A stretch of 38,508 bases of DNA from JBDRGC01 sp043818215 (lineage in GTDB: Bacteria > Chloroflexota > Anaerolineae > Anaerolineales > UBA11858): assembly GCA_043818215.1 (NCBI GenBank), contig JBDRGC010000302.1, forward strand, positions 1-38,508. The letters are read 5' to 3'. The translations under genes were made by a program, and so were the position numbers. This document shows positions 1 to 8,039 of the stretch, in pieces; the first letter of the stretch is position 1; every line of letters starts with the position of its first letter. The notes under the pieces are model-generated. The model had not been told where the DNA came from and did not search any database. It was given only the letters and a program-made list of their open reading frames with translations.

Positions 1-116
1 TGCCTCTTGCCTCTTGCCTCTTGCCTCTTGCCTCTTGCCTCTTGCCTCTTGCCTCTTGCCTCTTGCCTCTTGCCTCCTGCCTCTTGCCTCCTGCCTCCTG
101 CCTCCTGCCTCCTGCC
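1..116. repeat. Heptamer tandem array (TGCCTCT/TGCCTCC)n
   Basis: About sixteen head-to-tail copies of a 7-bp unit. The first part is mostly TGCCTCT and the second part mostly TGCCTCC. The array ends exactly at the stop codon of the exported CHAP protein at 117. It runs off the left edge of the window, so its full length is unknown. Confidence 0.95.
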
Positions 117-3100
117 TCACCGCACCACCACCGGCAAGTAAACCCGATAGCCTAACCCAACCGGCCACACGAAATCGCCGGCCCAGTTGCCAGCCCAATC
201 ATAAGCGGCGGCGTAAAAAACTGTGTGCCCCGGCGAATAGTGAGCCGCGGCGTCGAATGTGGCGCTCCATCCATCGGCAGCCTCCCGGTCGGTGCCCAGC
301 GGCTGCCAGGCCACTTCGGCGCCCCAATCGGAGGAATGCCAGTAAAACTCGACCCGGCTGACCCCGCCGGTGGAGTCGGTGACCGCAGCCGTGATCGTGA
401 TAACTTCGAGCGGCAACAGATCGCCGGCGCTGGGAGCGGTGATAGTCAATGTCGGGGGCTGATTATCGGTCAGCAGGGTGATGGTATACGCCCCGCTTCC
501 CATCGGGTGATTCCAGGCCCGGAGCTTGAGATTATAACTCCCTGAATGTGGAAGCGTGTAACCCAGGTGCGGGTCCAAACGCTCGTACAAAATCTCGTCA
601 TCGTTCTCGGCCAAGACCGAGTGTCCGTCGCTATCCAACAAAAATAGAGTGGCATCCAGCGGAGAAGCGAAATCTTGGGCATCAATGTCGGCGATTATAT
701 CATCCCCCTCCGTTCCGACGAAGGCGTAGTAATCGTAATCCCCGCCGGGGCAAATTTCCGCGCTGGCGGTATCACCGTAAGCGATATTCGTAGCCTGCGA
801 GGCCGTCTCGTTCGGCTCGTGGATGTCGCCGCAGGTCGGAGGGGGCGCGGCGGCAACCTGCACATCGTCGATATACCAGCCCGCGAACCCGTTAGCGTAA
901 CCGTCCAGACTTGCAAAGTGGAAGCGGACTTGCAGAGTGTGCGGGACGGCGGCCGCGTAATGATCCGAAAGATCGACGCGCACCCGCAGCCAACTTCCCA
1001 TCGGGTCATCGTAAAGCTGATACGTGTTTGTGAACGCCTCGCCATCCACCGAGATTTGCACCCGGCGTTGATCCCAGTGAGATTGCTGCCCTTCGGTTTC
1101 GTAATGCTGCCAGAATTGGAGATAATAAGGCTCGACCGCCACTGGCAGGGTGATTGGCGGCGTGGTCAGGTCGCCGAAATTGGGAGCGCCAGTGTTGTAA
1201 TTCTGACTGGTAGGCTGGCTGTACCACCAACTGTGAGAACTGCTGTGGGCCGCGGTCTCAGTGAGATGCCACAACCCGTTGGCCGTCCACCCGCTGATAT
1301 CGCTTTCCATTGTGGCGGAATACGGCGCTGTGACTGCCGCAGCCGGAGGTGTCCCCGCCTCCACAGTGAAGGTGATGGGTTGGCTCCATGCGCTGCGCGT
1401 GAAAGCGTTGCCGGCCCGCAGAGTTACGCTGTACGCTCCCGCCGCCAGATTGCCCACTGCCCACACGGGATCGACTTGCCAGGCTTGAGTCAGGGTTTCG
1501 GTAGGAGTTTGCAACTGGGCCTGAAATTCTATCCCTCCACCCGCGTCCCGTCCCACTAAATCCACAGATTGAGTATCCGTAAAGCTGGCTCCGTTCTCGG
1601 GAAATGTCAGCGTGGGTGTGCTGATGACAGTGGCGGTAAAGACGCGCAAAGACGAGACTGTCTGTGCCCCGATGCGGTTGTCGCTTAAATTGCTGTCGTC
1701 ACCGGCGAAGGTTTCGGTCCGCCCCAAAAAGTCCGCCGCGGTGTAAAGCGAAATTTGGGCGTTGGCTCCCACTCTGACAGATGTGGCGGAGTCTGCTTCA
1801 AGGGCAAATCCATCCAGGTTGGGGTAGTCTCCCATCTCGAAAATGGCACAGACCGGTTGGTAATTTCTATCTGCGTACAATGCAGCCTGATTTTCTGCGG
1901 GTACGCAAGTCGAGGTGGGGCAGGCGTAATTTTTGATGATCGGACGCAGGCCGGGGTAATTGGTGGTCGTGTTGCCGGCTTGATCCGTCAAGCGCAAAGC
2001 CAGCATCACCGGCCCATCGGGGACGCCTCCGTTGGCGCATAGGTCCCACTCGTGGGAAAACCAGGTGGTGGTAAGAGCTGGGCCAATCTCGTGCCAGGTG
2101 TCGCCATAGTGGGCTACGAACTGGGCGCTGCCAAATCCGCTGCCCCCGTCCTCGTCGGCGGCCCAACCCTCCAGGTGCAGAGTATTCGTATAAACGGCCG
2201 CTCCCTCCAGCGGAAGCAGAATATCGCCTGTGGGTGGACTTGTCTCGCTGTATGCGTGCAGCCAGCCAATGACGGGAGAAAAACTATACACCACCCAATT
2301 TTCCACCGTGCGGGTGCGAGTGCCCCCGGCTGCGGCATTTTGCTCCAAAATCTCGATACTGCCGTTGCCCTGATCGTCCACATTTGAACTCATCACAACA
2401 CAGGTGTGTCCCCAGGCTGTATCGGGGCCGGAACTCATAATGTCATTGGACTGCGGGGCAATGCCGGGGGTTCCGTTGTTGATTTTTACTAGTTGATCGC
2501 CGCTGTAATTCGGTACGACCTGATTGCCGTTAGCCTTGTAGGGGGGGATGCCATAAGCCAGGTACATGAAGCGCATGCTCAGTTCCACGCACTGCCATTC
2601 CAACGCGCCCCATGAGCCGGGGAAGAATTGCACATACACATCGGGAGCGCCATCGGCCCAGGGACGCGGTCCGCAGGCCTTCACATTCCGGTAGATTCCC
2701 CCCAGCGGGTAAGCCCAAATTCCACTTTCGTCGTGATAGGTGTTTTTGTCGCAATCTCCGTCCCACCAAGATGGGAAGGGCAGATCGCTGTATGTGGGAT
2801 GAGCGGGCGGATGCCAGGTGGGCGGCGGGGCGTGCTTCGCTGCCGCGCTGGTGGAGGGTGTGTTGAGGTTGGGGCTGCTCAAGTCGATGTTGGTGAGTTG
2901 GGCTGTGAACCGTTCCTCCTGCGCTGATATGGGTGAATTATCGACCAGCGGCATGGCTTCCTGGCTGATGCGCACAATCCAAATCCGGCTGCCAGCCTCG
3001 ACAACCCACTCGATGATATGGACTGGCTGTGGCGCAAAGACAGTCACGTAGATTTCTACAGTGCTGGCTGACCCGGTGATTTGCTGCCCAAAGAGAGTGG

Positions 3101-3497
3101 CGACCGGCCCCGAGTGTGGGCTGCCCCCCTGAATCCGGCGGTGCTGGGCGAGTAGCTCGCGATAAACCTCGGCGCTTTGGGGTTGAGCCGTGGGCAGCCC
3201 TTCTGCCCCCGCTTTGGTGCCATAAGGCACGGCTGTAATCGAGATCGATTTGAAGATTTCGCCATAATCTACCGCGCTGGCAACCTGCACGGAGTCGTCC
3301 GGTTCGGGCGCTAGAAATGACTCGGCTGGCAAGAAAGGGGTTTGCAAACTCAAAGATACGCCATCGATATTCAGCGTGACCTCTTGAGAGTTTTCGCTTT
3401 TATGAGAATCGGGCGGCGGCGGGTAAGTAGACCCTGTCGCCACGGTGAGTGGCAGCAGGCTAAAAAGTAGAAGGATAAAAGAGAGTATGCGTTTCAT
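117..3497 (-). CDS. Large secreted CHAP-domain protein with Ig-like and PPC-like C-terminal domains
   Basis: An exported protein of 1126 residues. Residues 1-22 form a signal peptide (Lys/Arg, then a hydrophobic core). A CHAP (NlpC/P60-like amidase/peptidase) domain covers about residues 240-415. Its catalytic candidates are Cys303 in WQCVELSMR, His364 in AWGHTCVV, and the ILEQN segment at 383-387. CHAP domains usually cleave peptidoglycan cross-bridges or amide bonds. The rest is built of beta-rich binding modules: an Ig-like segment near 425-520, a beta/gamma-crystallin-like segment near 540-620, a jelly-roll-like segment near 730-910, a bacterial pre-peptidase C-terminal-like domain starting near the HEPNET motif, and a final Ig-like domain. 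The protein ends in YLPVVVR, a short C-terminal signature I associate with Chloroflexota exported proteins, possibly a sorting tag (inference). The ATG is preceded by AGGAG. A wall hydrolase role is likely, but the substrate is unknown. Confidence 0.85.
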   Translation of the reverse strand: MKRILSFILLLFSLLPLTVATGSTYPPPPDSHKSENSQEVTLNIDGVSLSLQTPFLPAESFLAPEPDDSVQVASAVDYGEIFKSISITAVPYGTKAGAEGLPTAQPQSAEVYRELLAQHRRIQGGSPHSGPVATLFGQQITGSASTVEIYVTVFAPQPVHIIEWVVEAGSRIWIVRISQEAMPLVDNSPISAQEERFTAQLTNIDLSSPNLNTPSTSAAAKHAPPPTWHPPAHPTYSDLPFPSWWDGDCDKNTYHDESGIWAYPLGGIYRNVKACGPRPWADGAPDVYVQFFPGSWGALEWQCVELSMRFMYLAYGIPPYKANGNQVVPNYSGDQLVKINNGTPGIAPQSNDIMSSGPDTAWGHTCVVMSSNVDDQGNGSIEILEQNAAAGGTRTRTVENWVVYSFSPVIGWLHAYSETSPPTGDILLPLEGAAVYTNTLHLEGWAADEDGGSGFGSAQFVAHYGDTWHEIGPALTTTWFSHEWDLCANGGVPDGPVMLALRLTDQAGNTTTNYPGLRPIIKNYACPTSTCVPAENQAALYADRNYQPVCAIFEMGDYPNLDGFALEADSATSVRVGANAQISLYTAADFLGRTETFAGDDSNLSDNRIGAQTVSSLRVFTATVISTPTLTFPENGASFTDTQSVDLVGRDAGGGIEFQAQLQTPTETLTQAWQVDPVWAVGNLAAGAYSVTLRAGNAFTRSAWSQPITFTVEAGTPPAAAVTAPYSATMESDISGWTANGLWHLTETAAHSSSHSWWYSQPTSQNYNTGAPNFGDLTTPPITLPVAVEPYYLQFWQHYETEGQQSHWDQRRVQISVDGEAFTNTYQLYDDPMGSWLRVRVDLSDHYAAAVPHTLQVRFHFASLDGYANGFAGWYIDDVQVAAAPPPTCGDIHEPNETASQATNIAYGDTASAEICPGGDYDYYAFVGTEGDDIIADIDAQDFASPLDATLFLLDSDGHSVLAENDDEILYERLDPHLGYTLPHSGSYNLKLRAWNHPMGSGAYTITLLTDNQPPTLTITAPSAGDLLPLEVITITAAVTDSTGGVSRVEFYWHSSDWGAEVAWQPLGTDREAADGWSATFDAAAHYSPGHTVFYAAAYDWAGNWAGDFVWPVGLGYRVYLPVVVR

Positions 3498-3592
3498 GGT
3501 TTATGGTCTCCTATTTCAGTGGTCTGCTGTCTGCGGTCGGCCGTCTGTCGTCAAGCAATGCGCGACTTTTGTCGTAATACCATTGTTATGAA

Positions 3593-4474
3593 TTATACAT
3601 GCCTCGATTCAAGAGTCAACACCGTGATCTCAGGGCGGCAGTTGAAACGCACTATGGGTGGGATCATCCCTACGCCGCGGTTGGTGTATTGGAGCATGTT
3701 TTTGACCTTGTAAAGTCCGATGGGATATTTGCGGGCGTACAGGGGGAGCATGGGCGGCCCCAAGAAGGGGATGATCACCTGTCCCCCGTGGGAGTGCCCG
3801 GAGAGTTGCAGGTCGAACCTCCCGGTGGCCGCGCTGATGTCGGCAAAGTCGGGTTCGTGGGCCAATAGGATGGCGGCGCCTTCCAGAGGCAGAATATCCA
3901 GCACCAGGGCCAGGCGATCTTTGCGCTCCCAATGGTCATCTACGCCGGCGATGTGGAGGAGGGCATCGCCCCGCTGCAGGGTGTGTACCGCGTTACTGAG
4001 TTCGATCAGGCCGCTCTCCCGGAGAATTTGGCGCACGAGGCAGGCATTTGTCCAATGGTCGTGGTTGCCAAGCACGGCCAGGGCGGCATCACGGGGCGTG
4101 AGAGCGCTGAGTGTGGAGATCAGATCGTCCGCGAAGCTTTCGGGGTTGCGATAGACAAAGTCACCGGTGATGACAACCAGGTCAGGATTTTGTTGATTGA
4201 TCTGGGCGACGATTTTCTCTAGGCGTTGACGAGTCATCCACGGGCCGATATGAATATCGCTGATCTGCGCGATGCGGTAGCCCTCGAATTCTGGTGACAG
4301 ACGCGGCAGCGTTAGTGAGATGGGGGCAATATCCACCCACCCCGGCTCGATGATGCTGGCATAAGTCAGTCCACCACAGACCATGACAGCGGCTTCCGCG
4401 GCAGCGACAGTGGCTAATTTCAAAAATCCGCGGCGAGAGAGTTTTTGTTTCTCTGGGTGTGTGTCTACTGTCAT
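3593..4474 (-). CDS. Tat-exported metallophosphoesterase (YkuE-like)
   Basis: A 293-residue calcineurin-like phosphoesterase. The family motifs are all present: D73-x-H75 in ISDIHIG, GD105F, GN137H138DH, H206 in AHEPDF, and GH227SH229GGQ. These bind a dinuclear metal centre that hydrolyses phosphomonoesters or diesters. The N-terminus has the twin-arginine motif SRRGFLKLA followed by a hydrophobic segment, so the protein is probably folded in the cytoplasm and exported or anchored outside, as for YkuE-type proteins. I chose the ATG at 4474. The reading frame stays open upstream to 4630, but that extension only translates two intergenic repeats (4486-4513 and 4559-4578). The substrate cannot be inferred; UDP-sugar-lipid or phosphodiester hydrolysis are family possibilities. 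Confidence 0.85.
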   Translation of the reverse strand: MTVDTHPEKQKLSRRGFLKLATVAAAEAAVMVCGGLTYASIIEPGWVDIAPISLTLPRLSPEFEGYRIAQISDIHIGPWMTRQRLEKIVAQINQQNPDLVVITGDFVYRNPESFADDLISTLSALTPRDAALAVLGNHDHWTNACLVRQILRESGLIELSNAVHTLQRGDALLHIAGVDDHWERKDRLALVLDILPLEGAAILLAHEPDFADISAATGRFDLQLSGHSHGGQVIIPFLGPPMLPLYARKYPIGLYKVKNMLQYTNRGVGMIPPIVRFNCRPEITVLTLESRHV

Positions 4475-4485
4475 TGGCGTTGCCC

Positions 4486-4513
4486 GTAGGTCGAATTTGG
4501 AAATTCGACCTAC
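4486..4513. repeat. 28-nt palindromic repeat, copy 1
   Basis: Arms of 13 nt (GTAGGTCGAATTT and its reverse complement) around a central GG. Three further copies lie at 13531-13654. It sits just upstream of the metallophosphoesterase start and could form a hairpin in that leader. Confidence 0.9.
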
Positions 4514-4558
4514 ATTACCACGAAGGTCTCTTTTATGGTAAAAAAAATATTGGTTCCG

Positions 4559-4578
4559 GCCTGTCCCCGTGTATTTCG
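4559..4578 (-). repeat. Dispersed intergenic repeat, copy 1
   Basis: On the minus strand this reads CGAAATACACGGGGACAGGC. The identical 20 nt occur on the plus strand at 18568-18587, and the similarity continues loosely past the core (GGAA, then a T-rich TTTTTACCA). Both copies lie just upstream of minus-strand genes, but in opposite orientation. Confidence 0.8.
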
Positions 4579-4660
4579 TAGAATGTTTGGATATTGTTAG
4601 TTCGAGCGAATGGCTTAAATTTTTCCTCATACCAGTGCTCGAAGATGGTCGCCCAACACG

Positions 4661-4924
4661 GATTAGGAACGGTGATTAAATAACTTGCCCATTTCCACAT
4701 TTGAGTGTACCGCCGGTTGAGTAGGCTCGGAGGGACGGAGAGCCGTACACCTGCACCGAACGCAGGTACGGTGTCGAAACCAAGCGGGGCGTGAAAATGA
4801 GCTAATTTGCTGTAATCCGCTGGGTTTCGATACGCTCCGGCACGAAAAGCGTGTGCCTGCGCTACTCAACCGGCGCTCGCGTTAGGATACAAACGCGCAA
4901 GTTATTTAATTCTCGTTCCTTAGC
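4661..4924. mobile_element. MITE-like element with terminal inverted repeats
   Basis: About 264 bp with no coding capacity. The outer 30 nt (4661-4690 and 4895-4924) are inverted repeats matching at about 24 positions, both reading inward as TTAGGAACGG or TAAGGAACGA followed by ATTAAATAACTTGC. An inner perfect inverted repeat of 14 bp lies at 4711-4724 and 4862-4875 (CGCCGGTTGAGTAG). A short hairpin built on ACCTGC/GCAGGT lies in the middle. No clear target-site duplication was found. It fills most of the gap between moeA and the metallophosphoesterase gene. Confidence 0.65.
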
Positions 4925-4951
4925 AAGATATTCGGATTCAGCAGTCGGCTA

Positions 4952-6184
4952 TCAAAACACCACCACTTCCACCGCTTCACCCGCCTCCAACCCCGTGGCA
5001 GCCGCAGGAATGCGCACCAGGCCGTCGGCTCGGGCCAGGGTGAAGATGAGGTTGCTCTGGCCGAAAATCGGGTCAGCCTGGTAGCCTGCGGGGCTGGGGA
5101 TCAGTCGGACGGGCAGCCACTGCTCGCGTCCGGTTTGGGATGCAAAATTGACGGTCAGATGGGCCGGGACGGTGGGCTGCGGGCGGACTTGATTTTCTCC
5201 CAGCAAGGCTCTCAACGCCGGAACGACAAACAGGCTCGCAATCACCAACGCACTGACCGGGTTGCCGGGCAATCCGACCATAGCTCTGCCGTCACAAACC
5301 GCCAAAATTGTGGGCTTACCGGGGCGCACATTGACACCATGCACCAGCACACCCGGCGCGCCAATCTGGTCGATCACTTCGGCGGTCAGGTCGCGGCTGC
5401 TGGCCGAGGAACCCGCCGTGACGATAACCATGTCGCATTCCCGGTGGGCGCGGCTTATGGCAGCCAGCATAGCCGCACGGGTATCGGGGATGATGCCATA
5501 GCGCACCGCTACTCCGCCAGTTCGCTCGACCAGGGCGCTCAAAGTGTAAGAATTGACATCCCGAACCTGACCAGGGGCGGGTTGCTGCTCCGGTGGGATG
5601 ACCTCGTCGCCGCTGGACAGGATTCCCACCAGAGGCCGCCGGGCAACCGGGATGCGGGTGATTCCCAGGGCCATCAAGCCCCCAATTTCGGCGGGGCGCA
5701 GCCGGGTTCCCGCTGGAATGACCTCCTGCCCCAATTTCACGTCCTCCCCCACTTTGATGACATTTTCGCCCACCGCCACGGCGCGCAGAATCTCCACCTC
5801 GCCGGCGCGGGCACTTTGAGTGTCCTCCACCATTACGACCGCGTCAGCCCCTTCGGGCAACATGCCTCCGGTGTGAATCAGCGCGCCCTGGGCCGGAGTC
5901 AACCTGAAATCCGGGGAGGCCCCCATCGGCACTTCGGCGGCCAAATCGAGATAGGCCGGCAGACTCTCGCTAGCTCCGTAGGTATCCGCCGCCCGGACAG
6001 CGTAGCCATCCATGGAGGAGCGGGGGAAGGCAGGCAGCGGGTGGGGGGCCAACGTTGGGGAAACTGTAACCCGCCCCAAAGCTAGGCAGGTTTCTGTCTC
6101 CTCGGGAACAGGATCAGCCGGAAGGTGATCGAGGAATCGGTTTAGAGCATCGGCGGGGGGAAGTAAAGTCAGGAATTCGGGCAT
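4952..6184 (-). CDS. moeA: Molybdopterin molybdenumtransferase MoeA
   Basis: A 410-residue cytoplasmic enzyme that inserts molybdate into adenylylated molybdopterin in the last step of molybdenum cofactor synthesis. Diagnostic motifs in order are PRSSMDGYAVR (about 54-64), TGGMLPEGADAVVMVED, an MPT-binding MoaB/MogA-like domain with GILSSGDEV and VTAGSSASSRD, RPGKPT, and GLPGNPVSAL, followed by the C-terminal beta domain. Length is normal for the family. Many homologues have GGvS/SvGd in the motif that here reads GSSASSRD, a mild variant. I chose the ATG at 6184 because the open frame beyond it (to 6223) translates a simple repeat. No other Moco gene is nearby, so the molybdoenzyme it serves lies elsewhere. 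Confidence 0.92.
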   Translation of the reverse strand: MPEFLTLLPPADALNRFLDHLPADPVPEETETCLALGRVTVSPTLAPHPLPAFPRSSMDGYAVRAADTYGASESLPAYLDLAAEVPMGASPDFRLTPAQGALIHTGGMLPEGADAVVMVEDTQSARAGEVEILRAVAVGENVIKVGEDVKLGQEVIPAGTRLRPAEIGGLMALGITRIPVARRPLVGILSSGDEVIPPEQQPAPGQVRDVNSYTLSALVERTGGVAVRYGIIPDTRAAMLAAISRAHRECDMVIVTAGSSASSRDLTAEVIDQIGAPGVLVHGVNVRPGKPTILAVCDGRAMVGLPGNPVSALVIASLFVVPALRALLGENQVRPQPTVPAHLTVNFASQTGREQWLPVRLIPSPAGYQADPIFGQSNLIFTLARADGLVRIPAAATGLEAGEAVEVVVF

Positions 6185-6193
6185 GGGTTTGAG

Positions 6194-6265
6194 TGGCGAG
6201 TGTGCGAGTTTGCGAGTGTGCAAGTGGCAGGGGGCAGGAAGCAGGAGGCGGGAGGCAGGAGGCGG
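6194..6265. repeat. Octamer/heptamer array between moeA and the UbiA-like gene
   Basis: Two degenerate short-period arrays abut. Positions 6194-6228 repeat an 8-bp unit close to GTGTGCGA. Positions 6229-6265 repeat a 7-bp unit close to GGCAGGA. They fill the gap between the UbiA-like stop and the moeA start. Confidence 0.8.
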
Positions 6266-6268
6266 GGG

Positions 6269-7177
6269 TTAATGGACCCAATATTCGAAGGTGAACAGGT
6301 AGGCTGTCAGGGCGAAGAGCAGGGCTGCTATCAGGTTCAGTGCCCTCCAATTGGGTTTGGCGCCAGCCGCGATGCGGGTCATGTACCAGATTTGGAATAA
6401 GCCCAGGGGCAGCACGAAGAAAACAGGGAGCGCGACCGTGGAGGGGAGACCAAAGAGCATTGCCAATCCAATCAGCGTGAAAGCGCCCAAAATGAGGAGG
6501 TTGTGCAAATTCATACCGCGCTTCCAGCCCAGGCGCACCATAAGAGTCTGTCGCTGATGCCTGACATCTTCGAGATAGGCCGGGAGTTGGAAAGCCAGCA
6601 GCATGGCCAGGTGAAGCATTGTGAGCGGGAATGTGGTCATGGCTAACAGACGATGGAGTTCGCCAGCCTGGAGCGAAAAGGCCAGAGCGGGGATGAGATT
6701 GGCCATCACAATGGAAATGGTCAACTCGCCGTACCCTGATGTCGCCAGTCGCAGCGGGGGAATGGAGTACAGGCACGCTCCCAGGGCAGTTATTCCCATC
6801 ATAAAAATGATGACGCCATTTGTGCTGCCAGAGCGGATCAGCATGATGGTGATCGAGGTAGCCGCGGCCAGGGCTGCAAAAGCGGGCCATAAAATGATCT
6901 CCCGCCGCAAACCATCACTGGGTTTATCGATTTTACCAGGCAATGGCAAGCGTTCAGGGTTTTTGGGATCCACCGGAGAGAGAAAGTAGGCCGCCAGATA
7001 ATGCGCTCCCAATTGAAGCGCAACCACCCAGAACTGCCCCAGCGTATAGATGCTCCAATCGAGGGGATGCCCCAGGTAGCGGGCAATGCCGGCGCCCAGA
7101 GCGTAGACCAGAACGCCACTGAGGAGGTATGCCGGGCGAGAAATGCGAACAAAGAAACGAATTACGAGTGAGTCCAT
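6269..7177 (-). CDS. UbiA-superfamily membrane prenyltransferase-like protein
   Basis: A 302-residue polytopic membrane protein with about eight or nine hydrophobic helices. The layout resembles UbiA/MenA prenyltransferases, which transfer polyprenyl chains to quinone or lipid headgroups. The YSIPPLRLATSGYGEL stretch (about 137-151) and AYLEDVRHQRQTLMVRLG (200-217) match family-conserved regions. The Asp-rich motifs that bind Mg-diphosphate are weak. The first region reads GAHYLAAYFLSPVD, with only the last Asp (D70) kept. The second keeps D204 but lacks the earlier Asp and the usual GK. It may be a divergent enzyme with another substrate, or inactive. The start at 7177 is the first ATG; no strong ribosome binding site is visible. 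The association with moeA looks incidental. Confidence 0.7.
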   Translation of the reverse strand: MDSLVIRFFVRISRPAYLLSGVLVYALGAGIARYLGHPLDWSIYTLGQFWVVALQLGAHYLAAYFLSPVDPKNPERLPLPGKIDKPSDGLRREIILWPAFAALAAATSITIMLIRSGSTNGVIIFMMGITALGACLYSIPPLRLATSGYGELTISIVMANLIPALAFSLQAGELHRLLAMTTFPLTMLHLAMLLAFQLPAYLEDVRHQRQTLMVRLGWKRGMNLHNLLILGAFTLIGLAMLFGLPSTVALPVFFVLPLGLFQIWYMTRIAAGAKPNWRALNLIAALLFALTAYLFTFEYWVH

Positions 7178-7199
7178 AACGGGGGGAATTATACCTTAG

Positions 7200-7323
7200 G
7201 GAGCAGGAAACCAGGAAATCAGGAAACCAGTAGATCAGGAAACCAGTAGATCAGTTACGAATACCTGATCTACTGGTCTACTGGTCCACTGATCTACTGG
7301 TCTACTGATCTACTGATCTACTG
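7200..7323. repeat. Inverted pair of octamer arrays
   Basis: The left part (7207-7254) repeats 8-bp units such as GAAACCAG and TAGATCAG. The right part (7265-7323) repeats their reverse complements, CTGATCTA and CTGGTCTA. The two halves can fold into a long imperfect cruciform upstream of the UbiA-like gene. Confidence 0.85.
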
Positions 7324-7396
7324 ATCCCTGCCGTAAAGTATTGGACGTGTCGTTTGTCTGGTTTTTCTGTAACCGCCCCGTCTTGCCCGTCTTTGG

Positions 7397-7402
7397 TATA
7401 AT
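7397..7402 (+). promoter_or_regulatory. Candidate extended -10 promoter
   Basis: TATAAT preceded by TGG, an extended -10 pattern, with no convincing -35 at normal spacing. It points into a non-coding stretch that starts with a strong hairpin at 7442-7483. No gene follows until 8040. Transcription is not established. Confidence 0.35.
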
Positions 7403-7441
7403 TTCTCCAACGTGAATTCGCCAACTTCTTTTTATCTCTTT

Positions 7442-7483
7442 CGATAAGTCACGTCTACCCGGTCAAGAAGACGTGACTTGTCG
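7442..7483. other. Strong hairpin in gene-free DNA
   Basis: An 11-bp perfect stem, AAGTCACGTCT (7446-7456) against AGACGTGACTT (7469-7479), extended by a T-G wobble and three more pairs to 7442 and 7483. The loop is 12 nt. There is no T-tract, so it is not an obvious terminator. It could belong to a small RNA started from the -10 element at 7397. I saw no match to a known RNA family. Confidence 0.5.
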
Positions 7484-7775
7484 AGCAAGAAGACGGGTCT
7501 GCTTGCGGAGCAGGCGTATAGGCCGGTGGGTGATACTGTGGTGAGGACGTAGTAATGACGAACTTGCGCTGCCTGACAAAATGGGTTAGAGTATAAAGTG
7601 AAAGAGCAGGTTGATGAGGGTGTTGATAAGCGCGGGGGCGTTGTTACTCGTTTTTGTAGTGTTAGTGGGCATGAGAACTATCATGTGGTTAGGCCGATAA
7701 CCAAATTCAAGGCACTTCTTGGGTTTCCAGCGTGCTTCAGTTGAAGTATTTTTTTGACTTTGTGCAATCAATGAT
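7484..7775. other. Gene-free stretch
   Basis: No supported gene. A minus-strand frame of 61 codons at 7586-7771 has no recognisable domain and no credible ribosome binding site. Nothing else was seen here. Confidence 0.5.
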
Positions 7776-7959
7776 ATGAGTCCACTGAAAAAGGTTATCT
7801 CACCGCAGAGTACGCAGAGATGGCTGAGATTTTTAAATAATTAGTTTAAGATTTCTAATCTTAGCTCAAATTTTAGTACGAATTCTTAAACCTGGTTTTA
7901 AGTTTTTCTCTGCGTTCTTCGCGTTCTCCGCGGTAAAAGAGTTTTTTCAGTACACTCAT
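7776..7959. mobile_element. MITE-like element with terminal inverted repeats
   Basis: A 184-bp non-coding element. The left end (7776-7820) reads ATGAGTCCACTGAAAAA, then CACCGCAGAGTACGCAGAGA. The right end (7908-7959) is an imperfect inverted copy ending in TTTTTTCAGTACACTCAT. The interior is AT-rich. The sequence belongs to the widespread 'accgcagag.acgcagag' style of intergenic repeat. Target-site duplication is not clear. Confidence 0.65.
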
Positions 7960-8039
7960 GATATTATTATGGTAGAAAAGTTGTCACTAATACTATCACC
8001 GAACAATTTCACAGAAAAATAAACTGATTAGGATAAATT

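Noticed and set aside
675..1559. Plus-strand frame of 294 codons
   Set aside because: It lies antisense within the exported CHAP protein gene, has no recognisable domain and no ribosome binding site.
4475..4630. N-terminal extension of the metallophosphoesterase
   Set aside because: It translates two dispersed repeats and would bury the Tat signal.
5135..6085. Plus-strand frame of 316 codons
   Set aside because: It lies antisense within moeA, whose motifs are all intact.
6114..6890. Minus-strand frame of 258 codons
   Set aside because: It overlaps the UbiA-like gene and the start of moeA in another frame, with a His/Pro/Arg-rich composition typical of shadows.
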